Shown here: piece after piece, positions 26,201-36,117 of the stretch
Numbering within the stretch: position 1 is the first letter of the stretch
Layout: every line of letters starts with the position of its first letter
From: Bombus terrestris
Lineage: Eukaryota; Arthropoda; Insecta; Hymenoptera; Apidae
Direction: 5' to 3'
Length of the DNA: 64,000 bases
Assembly: GCF_910591885.1 (NCBI RefSeq)
Contig: NC_063274.1
Coordinates: 8,227,725-8,291,724, forward strand
Notes under the pieces: model-generated
The model's database searches: none
Told to the model about the DNA's origin: nothing
Seen by the model: the letters and a program-made list of their open reading frames with translations, nothing else
Translations under genes and position numbers: made by a program

Positions 26201-26555
26201 TCGAATCGTGGCGTTATTGAAGTCTGAGATCTTCTTGACCAACGACGTGATCATGCGAGCGAATCAACCGGGTGATTGTATGTATTTTATCGCTACCGGT
26301 ACTGTAGCTATTTATACGAACTCGGGCAAAGAAGTGTGCCATTTGGAGGACGGCGCATACTTCGGCGAGATCGCACTCGTCATGCCCAACGAGTTGAGGG
26401 TAGCCAGCGTGGTCGCCGTTGAGGTATGCGAGCTATACCGGTTAAGTCGAGGCGACTTCGCTAGGACGATACACCCGTACCCCATGCTATGGGAGACGAT
26501 CAAGAACATCGCGATTGAGAGACACGAGAAGACTATGATACTTAACGATCGGTAG
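23289..26555 (+). CDS. HCN-like cyclic-nucleotide-binding channel protein with non-canonical pore (3 exons)
   Basis: Exons 23289-23524, 24144-24308 and 25364-26555 join in frame to give 530 residues. A TAA lies in frame nine bases before the ATG. The family is tetrameric plasma-membrane channels gated by voltage and cAMP. Visible parts: HCN-type N-terminal segment (about 22-79, with the I-H-P-F-S-x-F-R motif); S1 about 81-103; S2 112-131 ending N-L-R-T-G; S3 about 159-175; S4 about 183-206; S5 about 214-240; pore loop about 273-299; S6 about 300-325; C-linker about 330-400; cyclic-nucleotide-binding domain about 403-525, with FGEIAL at 467-472 and Arg479. S-S-R at 330-332 matches the HCN S6 exit. 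Odd features: GYG is replaced by Asp-Leu-Leu (288-290), S4 keeps only R185, K186, R195 and K205, and the protein ends just after the binding domain, shorter than typical HCNs. Ion conduction is therefore uncertain. Exon 3 is intact over 397 codons, which argues against a pseudogene. Confidence 0.88.
23525..24143 (+). other. Intron 1 of the HCN-like gene (GT-AG)
   Basis: Donor CAG|GTATAC and acceptor TTATTGCAG|G. The split codon AG|G gives Arg79 and restores the family motif H-P-F-S-x-F-R followed by H-Y-W-D-F at the start of S1, so both sites are well supported. The intron contains an 8-base inverted repeat (23566-23589) and a 22-base perfect palindrome, given separately. Confidence 0.85.
23667..23688. 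promoter_or_regulatory. 22-base perfect palindrome with paired GGATTA sites
   Basis: The core GGATTAATTAATCC holds two inverted GGATTA/TAATCC words, the known binding core of Lys50 homeodomain proteins (Bicoid, Otx, Pitx types), overlapping TTAATTAA. The palindrome extends four bases further on each side (ACTG/CAGT). It lies in intron 1 of the channel gene, so a role as an enhancer site is plausible but untested. Confidence 0.4.
24309..25363 (+). other. Intron 2 of the HCN-like gene, GC-AG type
   Basis: Exon 2 must end with two bases of a codon so that exon 3, after acceptor CGCTCTTAG, reads T-G-Y-F-N-K. Only a donor at 24309, GG|GCAAGT, does this. GCAAGT is the known consensus of GC-AG introns. 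The GT four bases downstream (24313) would leave exon 3 out of frame. Later GT sites would either break the frame or add residues inside the conserved N-L-R-T-G-Y junction. Confidence 0.75.
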
Positions 26556-26779
26556 ATTGTTAGATAGATTCGTTCGAGTTGATGTTTTTTGTCAAGATAT
26601 TTGTATTATAGATTTTGTCGATCTCGATGAAATTATTGGAAAATATAGTGGATGTTTGTATTTTGTTGAAAGTTAATTGAAGTTATAACATTCGTGTGTA
26701 TTCTTACTAGTAACATAATGTGATTTAACTATCTATAAAAGAATAGAAAAATTGAACGAAGTGTTCCATATGGAATTTC

Positions 26780-26785
26780 AATAAA
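26780..26785 (+). terminator. Poly(A) signal of the HCN-like gene
   Basis: AATAAA lies 225 bases after the stop codon, in AT-rich 3' sequence with no other canonical signal nearer. The 3' end would fall about 10-30 bases downstream. Confidence 0.55.
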
Positions 26786-26799
26786 ACAAACGTAATTCA

Positions 26800-29700
26800 T
26801 CAACAGTTTTTCTCATTCTCAATCTTTATAAACCTATAATTTATAAATAAGAACGTAATAATAAGAAGAAACTTATACTAATAACGAAACTAGATTGAGA
26901 AAGCTAAGCTAAAGAACGATATTCGCTGATAGAATTATATAGAAATTATACGTATCAACCACCTACACGATGCTTCCTGAAAGAGACCGCTTATGTCTCT
27001 AGCCTCATTCGACAGTACGACATTTCACGTTCACAAACCTAATAGAAACACCAGAAGTGAGCTCACTTACGATCCTTATCCACTCTCACATAGCTCCACG
27101 CACTAGATAAATGGTATCTTTCCATACGCGTAAACGTCTAATACATTACGAGTCGATATATTGTTACCATAATACCAGGCCAAGATACGCGGATAGCGGG
27201 ATGGAGGGGAGACCAGAACCTCCGTTAGATCATCGAGAGTCCAGCGAATCGTTAATGAGTGGCGAGCATAATAGCCGGGAAATTGTTAAAGGCGCATCGT
27301 GTCTCGAGCATCTGATAACTGTTTCTCCCGGGGCCTGGCATTAGCGTGGAAGATTTATTGGCGCAATTGCGACGATTTTTGCACAGCGTAACAGTAGGCT
27401 GTGCGGCGTGCTCGCGAGCGAGTACGCGCGTCCGCGCGCTGCTTTAAAGAGGAGGTGGGGGGCGGAGGAGTTCGCGATGTCGGAGCTCAGACAGGACTGC
27501 AATTTCCACCGTGAGCATACGGCCCGTTACGGCGATCCATAGAATGAACGTGGGAAGAAAAACCGCGTCGAAAGCGTTGATTTAGTCGTTCGGTCTTCAA
27601 CGAACGCTCTCGGAACGATTTCCAGAGGAAATCGACGAGTTGTCGATGATGTTTCGCAGATGTTACAAGAACTATACGAACGTCAAACTCTGATCGACTT
27701 CGTTAACATTCGGTGATCGGTTTTTCCAGAGTTAGACATTAATCACGTAGATATTTCGATTAAGAAATTTTTAGAAAATTTACAGCTTACGAGTTTGGCT
27801 TCTAAGTGGTTCGTTATTACACGGTAATAACGCGACCATTTAAAAAATTACATGGCAAATTTTTGCAATCGATTTCTACGCCTGAACGAAGGAGAGAATT
27901 TTCCGGATACAAGATAGAAAGCAGTCAGTCAGTGCCCCTTCGGTGTAGAACTCGTTTCGCGCAAGCTAATAAGCCTATTGTCCTGGAATGTGACTTGGAG
28001 TAAAAATTTGCGTTCTCCTACAATCGGATCTCTACACTTCGAAATGCTATTCAGTCACGTAGGTTTGCAAATGGTTGGCGTTGCAACCGCGCGTATTTCA
28101 CAGATCGATTCAACTTCATGCGAGCATAATCCATAGCGATAATCGGTAAACCGGTGTAAAATATCGTGCGGTACTTTTTCCGAAAGAAGTTAACGCGTTG
28201 ACCGAATACTGCGGTTAATGATAATGCCTCGTGTAGATTCGTTTCGTGAGAATTTAGACGCATTGGTGGGTGTGGCCTTTGACTTTTGTGTGCCGTGTGA
28301 TTAAGTGGAGGGATATAAGAATGCTTGGCTGCTAGGATATATACGGTTTCTGAGAAAAGGCATCTTTACGGTGGATACTTAGACGGTTTCTAGTATCGAC
28401 AATTCTCACCTGTTACAGGAATTGATCTTTCGACCTGTTGATTTATAGGCTTCTTCGTTTGGGAAAAATTAGATAGTAATGTCTTCTTTATATCTGTAGA
28501 ATATGCAGTTACGATGATGCAAATAATTCTTTAATTTTATCCTGGCTTAGAAATCAGCTGATAGTAATGAAGAAATAGCGAAACTGGTTAAGAAAGTTGT
28601 ACCTCTAGGTAAAATACTTCGAATCAAAATAGTTTTCTGGTTATTGCTCGCAAAACTTTCCTCGATCATCCAGCGATACAGGTGGCAGTTGTTCAAGTTG
28701 ACCTCGATAAACGATATTGGATCAAAGATCGAAAATTATGCTTTTACACGAAGTACATATACGACATCGTGCTTAACAATCGTTATCTATGAATCATCTT
28801 ACATTTAACGAAAAGTGGTTCGTCGATAAAGCGTTAAACTACTTCTACGATCCCTTTATTTAGCAGGCGATGAAGTTATCCTGACAGGCCTCGTTAAAGC
28901 CAACTACTACTAGATCCGGTCACGTCGTTATCCACCGCGTCCGTGGATATAAGTCCACTGCTTGATTGTCCCCGGCGTCCTCCGTATATTACATTTAGAA
29001 TGCACAGGCGCACAGAGGGAACGGATCTGATTTACTTCACGATGCCCTGGCTTATCTGGCGAGATTCGCGTGTCGAGTTATCCCTGGCGACCGGTTCCAA
29101 CGTTGGCTATCTACGTGCCGCGATCCAACGATACCTGCGGCCCGTTATTAATGAACACAGTTTTCACCGAGAATTCGTCGTTTTGTTTAGTCTTCGCGTA
29201 ACGAGATTTCGTACCACGGCTTGTCACGTGGAATCACATGCGACCGACGGGGTTCTCTTCGTTCTGGAAGAACCGACTCACGTAAATCATCGACTCTGGC
29301 GCGCTCACGATCGAACGAAGATCATCCATATCGGAATTTTTGGTCAAACTTCGCATTCGGACGCTAAAAATGTTTAATTAATTCTAGTTTGTTCTAATTG
29401 CGGCAAAATCAAATTGTACGGGATAATCAGAAGATAATGGCATACGTACATATTTTCTTATAGCTCATCGAAGAATAATTAGGTGTTTGCTTCTACATAT
29501 AAGGAAGGGAGAAACTCTATTCAGAGGTTTTTATTACGTTGAATTATTAAATGTTATTCCGCGACGGAAATGACGCGGTCGAATGGCCAGCCTGTTTACG
29601 ATGTTCCTTCTTTTTACGAGAACCGTGTTTTCGCTTTAATACGCAGCGCTTGATCTCCTTCTCTTGATTTTCGTCGCTTGTTTGTTGCTTCGGTGAAATT

Positions 29701-29990
29701 GGCGCGATGAAATGGATTTGCGAGAGAACGGTGTTGATAACTGTAAATTGTTGATGCACTGGCTTTTTGTAGATTTTGTTATACCGCGTTTGAGCAAATG
29801 CATGCTTATTAATAACACGTGGTTTTATCCATACGAGTTCATGCCTGTTCGTCTTCCATTAGAACAAAAGGCGAGAGGCAATGAGTTCTTTTAAACGACA
29901 ATCATCTCGCTTTATTAGAAAGTCTTAGACATTAAACACGAACTATCATCGTATTACGTTCCATCAAAATCGCAATCTCGTCCTACGGAA
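26800..29990. other. Non-coding stretch downstream of the channel gene
   Basis: AT-rich to about 27100. A CpG-rich patch at about 27350-27500 has runs such as CGCGCGTCCGCGCG and could be a promoter or enhancer. A GC-elevated block at about 28920-29340 contains a 144-codon open frame on the + strand, without any recognisable motif. No repeat or RNA gene was seen. Confidence 0.45.
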
Positions 29991-32223
29991 AACAAAGCAA
30001 CGTTCGTTCCTTTCGAAAATTACTCTGTTAAATCAGCGTGTTACGATGCCGCGCCACGTCGACGACACAGCATCGAGGTGGCAAGCGTCGATGGCGTCGC
30101 GGTGCAGAGAGGGCCGCCCATTCCGGCGAAACAATGGTTTGTGCGCATCGACGCATGGGCAGAGTGGCGCACGCGGCCGATGACAATGAAACGCTTAGGA
30201 AGGCTGGCCATTGTAATAGGTCGGCGATGCGCTTGCTTGGTAGAGCTCGGTGCCGTACGCGCGCCGCGTATCCCTACCTCCTGCTGCCTACTCGCGAAAT
30301 CCGCAAGCGGAAAGAGGGACGGAGCAGCGCGAGCGCGATAGCGCGTCACAGTGCGACAAAGAGAGTAATAGCCATTGTTATCAGAGCACCGAGTAGCGTG
30401 AACTCGCAACAGAGAAGGATAGACCAATTGGTGCGATATATAGATGAAAAGAGAGCGAGAGGAAGACGCGTGGTAGCAAACGAGACAACGGATTGCGAAC
30501 GAGGAACAAGGAGGGAAACAGAGGAAAGAGAAAAAGGGGAAAGAGATCGTTGCGGTTATGGTTATGTGGCCACACCCCGCAGAGCCAGCCAACGGGCTCA
30601 CTGCCGACTGGCGGACCCACCTGATCCTACAATAGCCAGATTCGCTGGCGCGTAACGTACTCGCTGGATGCATTGTTCCCTCCATGGGCACTTGAGCGGC
30701 GTGCGCGCTCGGATGGATGGGAGACTGGTGGGTGGCTGGATGCACCGGCTGGAAGAGACGAGGTAACCGAGGGTGTATGAAAAGAGAAACGAGAGGGTGG
30801 TGGGCCAGGGCGAAACAGCGCTGTGCGCTCGCGGTTCGTACGCGCTCTCTCGTCCGCGACGAACGAGCAGGACAAACGATCGTGCCGCAACAACGACTAC
30901 GAAGAATCGGAGGACGTATTCCGGACTCGCGCATTCTCAACGCCCGGGCCCGGGTCGTTAACGGGTTTAACGGAGCGTGAGTGACTCGGATCGCGATACA
31001 TCCTCCTCCGGAATGCCGTCACGCGAACGTGTCGCTGGTAATTCGAATCGACCGTGACGCTGCCTCTGTCTGTCTCTTCTTCTTCGTTTTTTCTTTCCTC
31101 TTTCCCACCCCTTTGCTCGCATTCTTTCGTTCGTACTGGAAGAGACGTCTCGGTCGCGAATAAGGGAAAGTATGGAAGATGACGCGGTTTCCCGGCTCCC
31201 GGAGGGGAGACTTCCTGAAGGCGGGCGTGGGGATGAAGAGGTGTAGGTTCGTCGTCCGGCTAGGCCCGGGCAAATGTAAACTTTGGCGAGAGGCAGAAAG
31301 ACGCGGAGGTAAGACGGCTTTCGATTGCAGAATGGCGGGATAGTTGGAACGGTATTCCTGTTGAATGTATGAGGTTAGGGTGAAAGATGTAATCCTTGGA
31401 TATTTGAATCGATTTTTAAAATCCTCTTTACGTCTCAAGAACAAAGATCTGTGTTTTATTAAAGGAGAATCTTATTTTAACCTAACTTCGTATGAAAATT
31501 CAGACAAAGAGTAATTCTTCCATCGATAGAGCGCTATGTACGTACGTAAGTTTGTCCGCATTGGACTGAATGGCGCCTCGAGGAAGCTCGCGTTTCTCCG
31601 CTGAGCGTCCGGATCTCCGAAGGTCTTCACACAGCTTCCTCATAGACGGGAACGCGGAGCACAGCTATAGCAACAAAACCCGGCGACGGCGACCCTAGCT
31701 ACCTTCTCCTCCACGGTGGGTCGATACTCTGCGGGCCACCACCCTCCCCCAGCCTGTTCCGTGCTCTCTTGCCGTACACCCTTACCTCTCTTTCTCTCGT
31801 TCCATCGCAATGAACGTGATCTCTCTTCGTTTCACCCTCTTCCCGTCTCTCGCTTCCACCCCTTCCCCGTGCTTGCTCTCGCGTACCCATCTTCGCCCAC
31901 CATCGTACCTCGTTCTCTCTCGTCCCTTTCACCCCTACCATCTTCCCGTTCCTCCTCTTCTTCCACCTCTTCGTCTAATCATCCAACGTCTCCCCGCCGG
32001 TCACCACCGCCGTCGCTGCCGCCGCCTCTCTTTTGCCCTTCTCGCTGGTCTGGTCCATAGGTGTACCGGTTGATTGATCGTTTATCGATACGCGGAGAGA
32101 GAGACGACCCGGCCGGCGAGTTGCGGCTACGTCCTCTGCTCTTCCCCACCTTTCAAGCATACGCATTACACATTTATAAGGGCGTTAAACACGAGCCACA
32201 TCGACGGCATAGAGTGCTGTACG

Positions 32224-32261
32224 ACATACATATATATATATATACATATATATATACATAT
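32224..32261. repeat. AT dinucleotide microsatellite
   Basis: About 38 bases of ACATATAT-type alternation, in an otherwise CpG-rich setting. Confidence 0.85.
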
Positions 32262-32328
32262 CCTCGTTTTCCCTCTGCCACCCCGCGTAGTCCTTTAGCC
32301 CTCTCTCCCGGTATACTACAACCCCCAA

Positions 32329-32360
32329 CCTCTTCCTCTTCCTCTTCCTCTTCCTCTTCC
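32329..32360. repeat. (CTCTTC)n microsatellite
   Basis: Five perfect six-base CCTCTT units in tandem within the pyrimidine-rich half of the CpG-rich block. Confidence 0.85.
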
Positions 32361-33200
32361 AGTACCGACTACCAATCTCTCCTTCCCCTGCGCTGTTCGT
32401 CCGTCTTGCTTCCCTTTCCCACCCTTTGAAACCGACCGGCCGCCTAGCTAACGGAGCCCCCTGGATTGGTTTTCTATAGGAAAGGCCATGCTCGATTGGT
32501 GTCGGTGTGTTTGTAAGCGCGCCGGGCAACATCAATGTTTCGACTCGGGCTCGTCCGCCCCCATTATTTCACCCCCAGCCGCGGAACCACTACCACCGGC
32601 TGCCTGCCCATACAACCCCTCGCCTCCCTCCTCCGACAACCACATCTCTCGTTCTCCCTCTTCCGTTTCGTCCCTCTTTCTCTGTTCCTTCTTTATCAGT
32701 GGCTCGCGCATTTTCTCTGTCTGCCCTTCAACCCCTGTGTGTGTGTCTGTCCCGCTCCGCCACCCCCTTTCTCTTTGTCACTCTTTACGCGATACGATCG
32801 GTCTGTCACTATCCTCGCGCGGTCGTAACTTTCTCCACACACGAGTCCTTCTCTCCCTCCGCGCTCTACAACCGATACTTATCGATATGGGCTTCCGTTT
32901 ACCGTTGACTACATACGTAACTTAACCGGTGGCCCCGTGCACTTCCGAAACTACTGTATCAATTTTTAACTGCGCGCCGGATTTATCGAGGCTTATATTC
33001 CGTTTGCTACGCGGCCGCGCTGTCTATTGGATCGGGGATATTTCAACCTCGATCTCTTCCCCCTCGTCTTCTTTTTCCTCCTATTTTCTCTTCTCTGTCT
33101 CGTTGTTTCCTTTCCTTCTTTTTCGTGTTTCTGCTGTTCCCTTTCTCTCGACCGGGAAATATACACGTTGGGCGAGCCAGCCAATAATTCTATGAACGAA

Positions 33201-36100
33201 CGACCGGAATTGGATTGAAATCGATGCGCAGACCGAGCGTAAGGAATTAGCTCTCAATTATGATTCTACTATAATGAACTATGAAGATTGTAATGTAACT
33301 ATAACATACGGTTAACCATAGTCTAGTATTGTCTTTTGGTTACAGTTTCCTTCGGTTCTTTAATTTTGTAAAGTTTTCTAATTAATAATAATGGAAAATA
33401 ATCGTCTAAATAGAAATAGTTCTATCGCGAGATAAATCTCTCTACCTGTACACTGTCTCTAATCTAGACAATTTATCTTCCAATAAATACATTATTTTAG
33501 ACCGAAGAAGCCACATAAAACGTGCGAATATTTTAATTCCGGATCTGTTGATTGTTCTTAGTGCTCAAAACAGTGAAAAAAGATAACCGTTAAAATGAAT
33601 GAGAAGATATAAAGAAGAATTTTAACGAACTCCAAACAAACACTATTATTTCCACAATAATTCACACTTCTTACCAACGACTACTCGCAAGAACAAGCTA
33701 TAAACTTGAAACCTCAGCTGTATCATGAAACCTCGCCACTTCATTTTCCTGTTAAACCATTCTCCTAAACCGCGCAACATCATCATCACATTCACCCATC
33801 CATTCCCTTCGTCGAATCGCCCTCACGTGACTCCTCTCATGACACAACGCCGTCGACAATTACCATGGACAAACAATAATCCTGGTGTACCATGGTGCGA
33901 CCACTGTCGCTGGTACATACGGTCAATTATGTAAGTTTGCGTGCGCGCATGATTATCAGGATCGGTTGAAAGGGCTCGGCTGTCGGGCGCGCGGCCAATA
34001 GAATGAAATCGCGGCTACCCCTATCGAATGCCGGCTCCCAACCGTGACGTTGCATTACGGTGTTGACTGTCCGTCACATATCCCCGAGCCAGAATGACGA
34101 CGTTTATAAGGTAGTGTCAACAACGGTGGGTAATGATGTGCGGCCCCCATGGCCAGGCAGTATAGGAGTGTGCCAGCAGGCGGTCAGGCACCCGCAACGT
34201 ATCATCCCGTCACGCTACATTGAGCGTCATTGTCCGAGCTAAAGTCGCCGTTTATCGCTCAACGGGTGACGGCATGCGGATCGAGGAAACCGAACCGCTC
34301 GATCTCTTCCTGCCTTTTTCCCTGTCTCTCTTTTTACCAGGCCGTGCAAAAAAAATAGCGGAAGAGAACCGTTGCGTTCCATAAGCTCGAAAAAGCCTAC
34401 GGCATTTTGCGATCACGACCCTTCAGGTCTGAGCGATGAAGGAGCTTCTTAGTATCAGATTCTTTCGTTTTTACTTGTTGTTTGCTTGTTATTTCGCTTT
34501 TTACGTCTTGCGTTTAATACATAAATAGTATATCCAGCCTCATGCTGCAGCAACTTTGTATACACATTTCGTTTGTCTCGGATTTTTTAATTTCTTAATT
34601 ACTTTTATAGGCACGAAAAATTATATCAGGACAAAGTTGATTGAAAACGAATGAGCGAGTTATACCTGCGATAAATTTTCTGCTAGTTTTCTTACTAATT
34701 TCCTCTCTAAATTTTAAACAGCAACGTGTGGATATACTAGAACACATAATGCTTCGAAATCAACAGCTTCTCTGGGAGGGAAACAAACGTCGTTTGTACG
34801 AGGATGCGGCACCCCAAGCGTACCAATTGATCTGCATAATTCGAAGCCGGTCCCTGTCTTTGCAGTAGCAGGCACCCTCCGCGCTAACGAGACCGGCTCG
34901 TCGTAGGGATGTTTCTGCAATTCACCTTCCGATCCGACCGTTCCGCGCGCAGTCAACACTCGATTATCTTTCGCGGCTGTTAAGGCATTCACTGCAACTG
35001 GTGGGTAAAACGGAAGATATGACCGGGGCATGATTTGCAAGAGGAGGTAGCCGCTTTAAACGCGAGCCCCTGCCAGCCTTGCAAAAGAAACGGGGAGAGC
35101 TAAGCACAAAAGGGATCGGTTATTAATCTATGTCAAAGTTTCACGGAACGATCGCGCGCCGCTGGCTTCGACCGGCATTTGGCCGCTCGGCTTTTTTTCC
35201 GCTAGCGTACGCGCTAGCTCGATTATAATGGGGCAAATACGAATCCGTTGGCCGTTACGCGGAAACTGGTACGCGTTAATGAAGTGCTCCTCTGTCGGGA
35301 ACGTCATAATCGAGCGGCTGAAGGAATATTATCGCGACTCAGCGGCCACTGCTTTCCTTTTCCTCTCTCTTATTTTTTTTCCTCCCTTTCTCTTCCTTTT
35401 TTCTTCTTTTCTTCGTCCCTCTTCTCTCTCTCTCTCTTCTACACCTTCTTTTTGCCTGCGAGCTGGAAAAAAATCATCTAATTAAAATTGTGTACCAAGT
35501 TGCACGCGATAACGAGGCAGTTTGCGTTTATATAATAGCGTGAATTCTTTTTTAAAACCGCGAACGGATTTTTATGTTTACGGTAAGTGATGCAATATCT
35601 GCTCTTTGCCCGTGTGGTGGCCAACGTTTACGAAGATCGAGCGTTTGTGTATTATATGGAACATGGTGAAGTTCGAGGATCCTGTTAATTCAGTCGTGCG
35701 AGAAAGCACGAACAGTCGCCGGATAATTGGATCAACATCGTGTATCGTGTTTTACAGAACCTTTTTAGGTCGAGAATAGCGCGTAGAAAATTTCATAATT
35801 GCTAGTGCAAGTTTGAGCAATGTCTTGGACGTATGACGGTTACATTGATTCACTGATATTAAAATCCTAATTTTTAACCTGTAGTCACACAGCGAGTTCG
35901 TTTATATTTTGTAACCGAAAATGCCCAGAATATTCAAGTAGATACAAGTTAATACGAACCCATACTATTAATTATCGAATTATTTATAAGTACTATCTTT
36001 GCAGTTTATTAAGTATCGACCATACTAAAATCATTCCACACGAGCCTTCCGTTTAACCTACTTTCATTTCATTTCTTCACCTCCAATCTTCCAATTTTTA
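33201..36100. other. Non-coding stretch with GC-elevated patches
   Basis: 33220-33700 is AT-rich. 33720-34300 and 34750-35300 are GC-elevated and CpG-containing. 35201-35218 is an inverted repeat, GCTAGCG / CGCTAGC around a four-base spacer. 35350-35450 is a pyrimidine-rich run. No protein-like frame. Confidence 0.45.
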
Positions 36101-36101
36101 A

Positions 36102-36117
36102 TAAAAAAAAAAAAAAA
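36102..36117. repeat. Poly(A) run
   Basis: An uninterrupted run of about 15 A's after TTTAAT. No adjacent transposon body was recognised. Confidence 0.8.

Larger units (their letters stand above)
30000..33200. promoter_or_regulatory. CpG-rich block with divergent-promoter asymmetry
   Basis: About 3.2 kb of strongly CpG-rich DNA. On the + strand the left part (about 30320-30560) is purine-rich and the right part (about 31740-33150) is strongly pyrimidine-rich. Transcripts leaving a centre near 31 kb in both directions would thus both have CT-rich leaders. Long overlapping open frames on both strands (299 codons minus, 205 codons plus) are Arg/Ser/Pro-rich and follow from base composition. A CCCGGGCCCGGG palindrome lies at 30943-30954. 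I infer a bidirectional promoter or first-exon region; no start site can be fixed. Confidence 0.35.

Noticed and set aside
28943..29377. 144-codon open frame on the plus strand
   Set aside because: Lies in a GC-elevated block, has no recognisable motif, and its start is a GTG within an open stretch. More likely a non-coding element.
30041..30940. 299-codon open frame on the minus strand (and 205 codons on the plus strand opposite)
   Set aside because: Both strands are open at once in CpG-rich DNA, the readings are Arg/Ser/Pro-rich without domains, and stops are rare here for compositional reasons.
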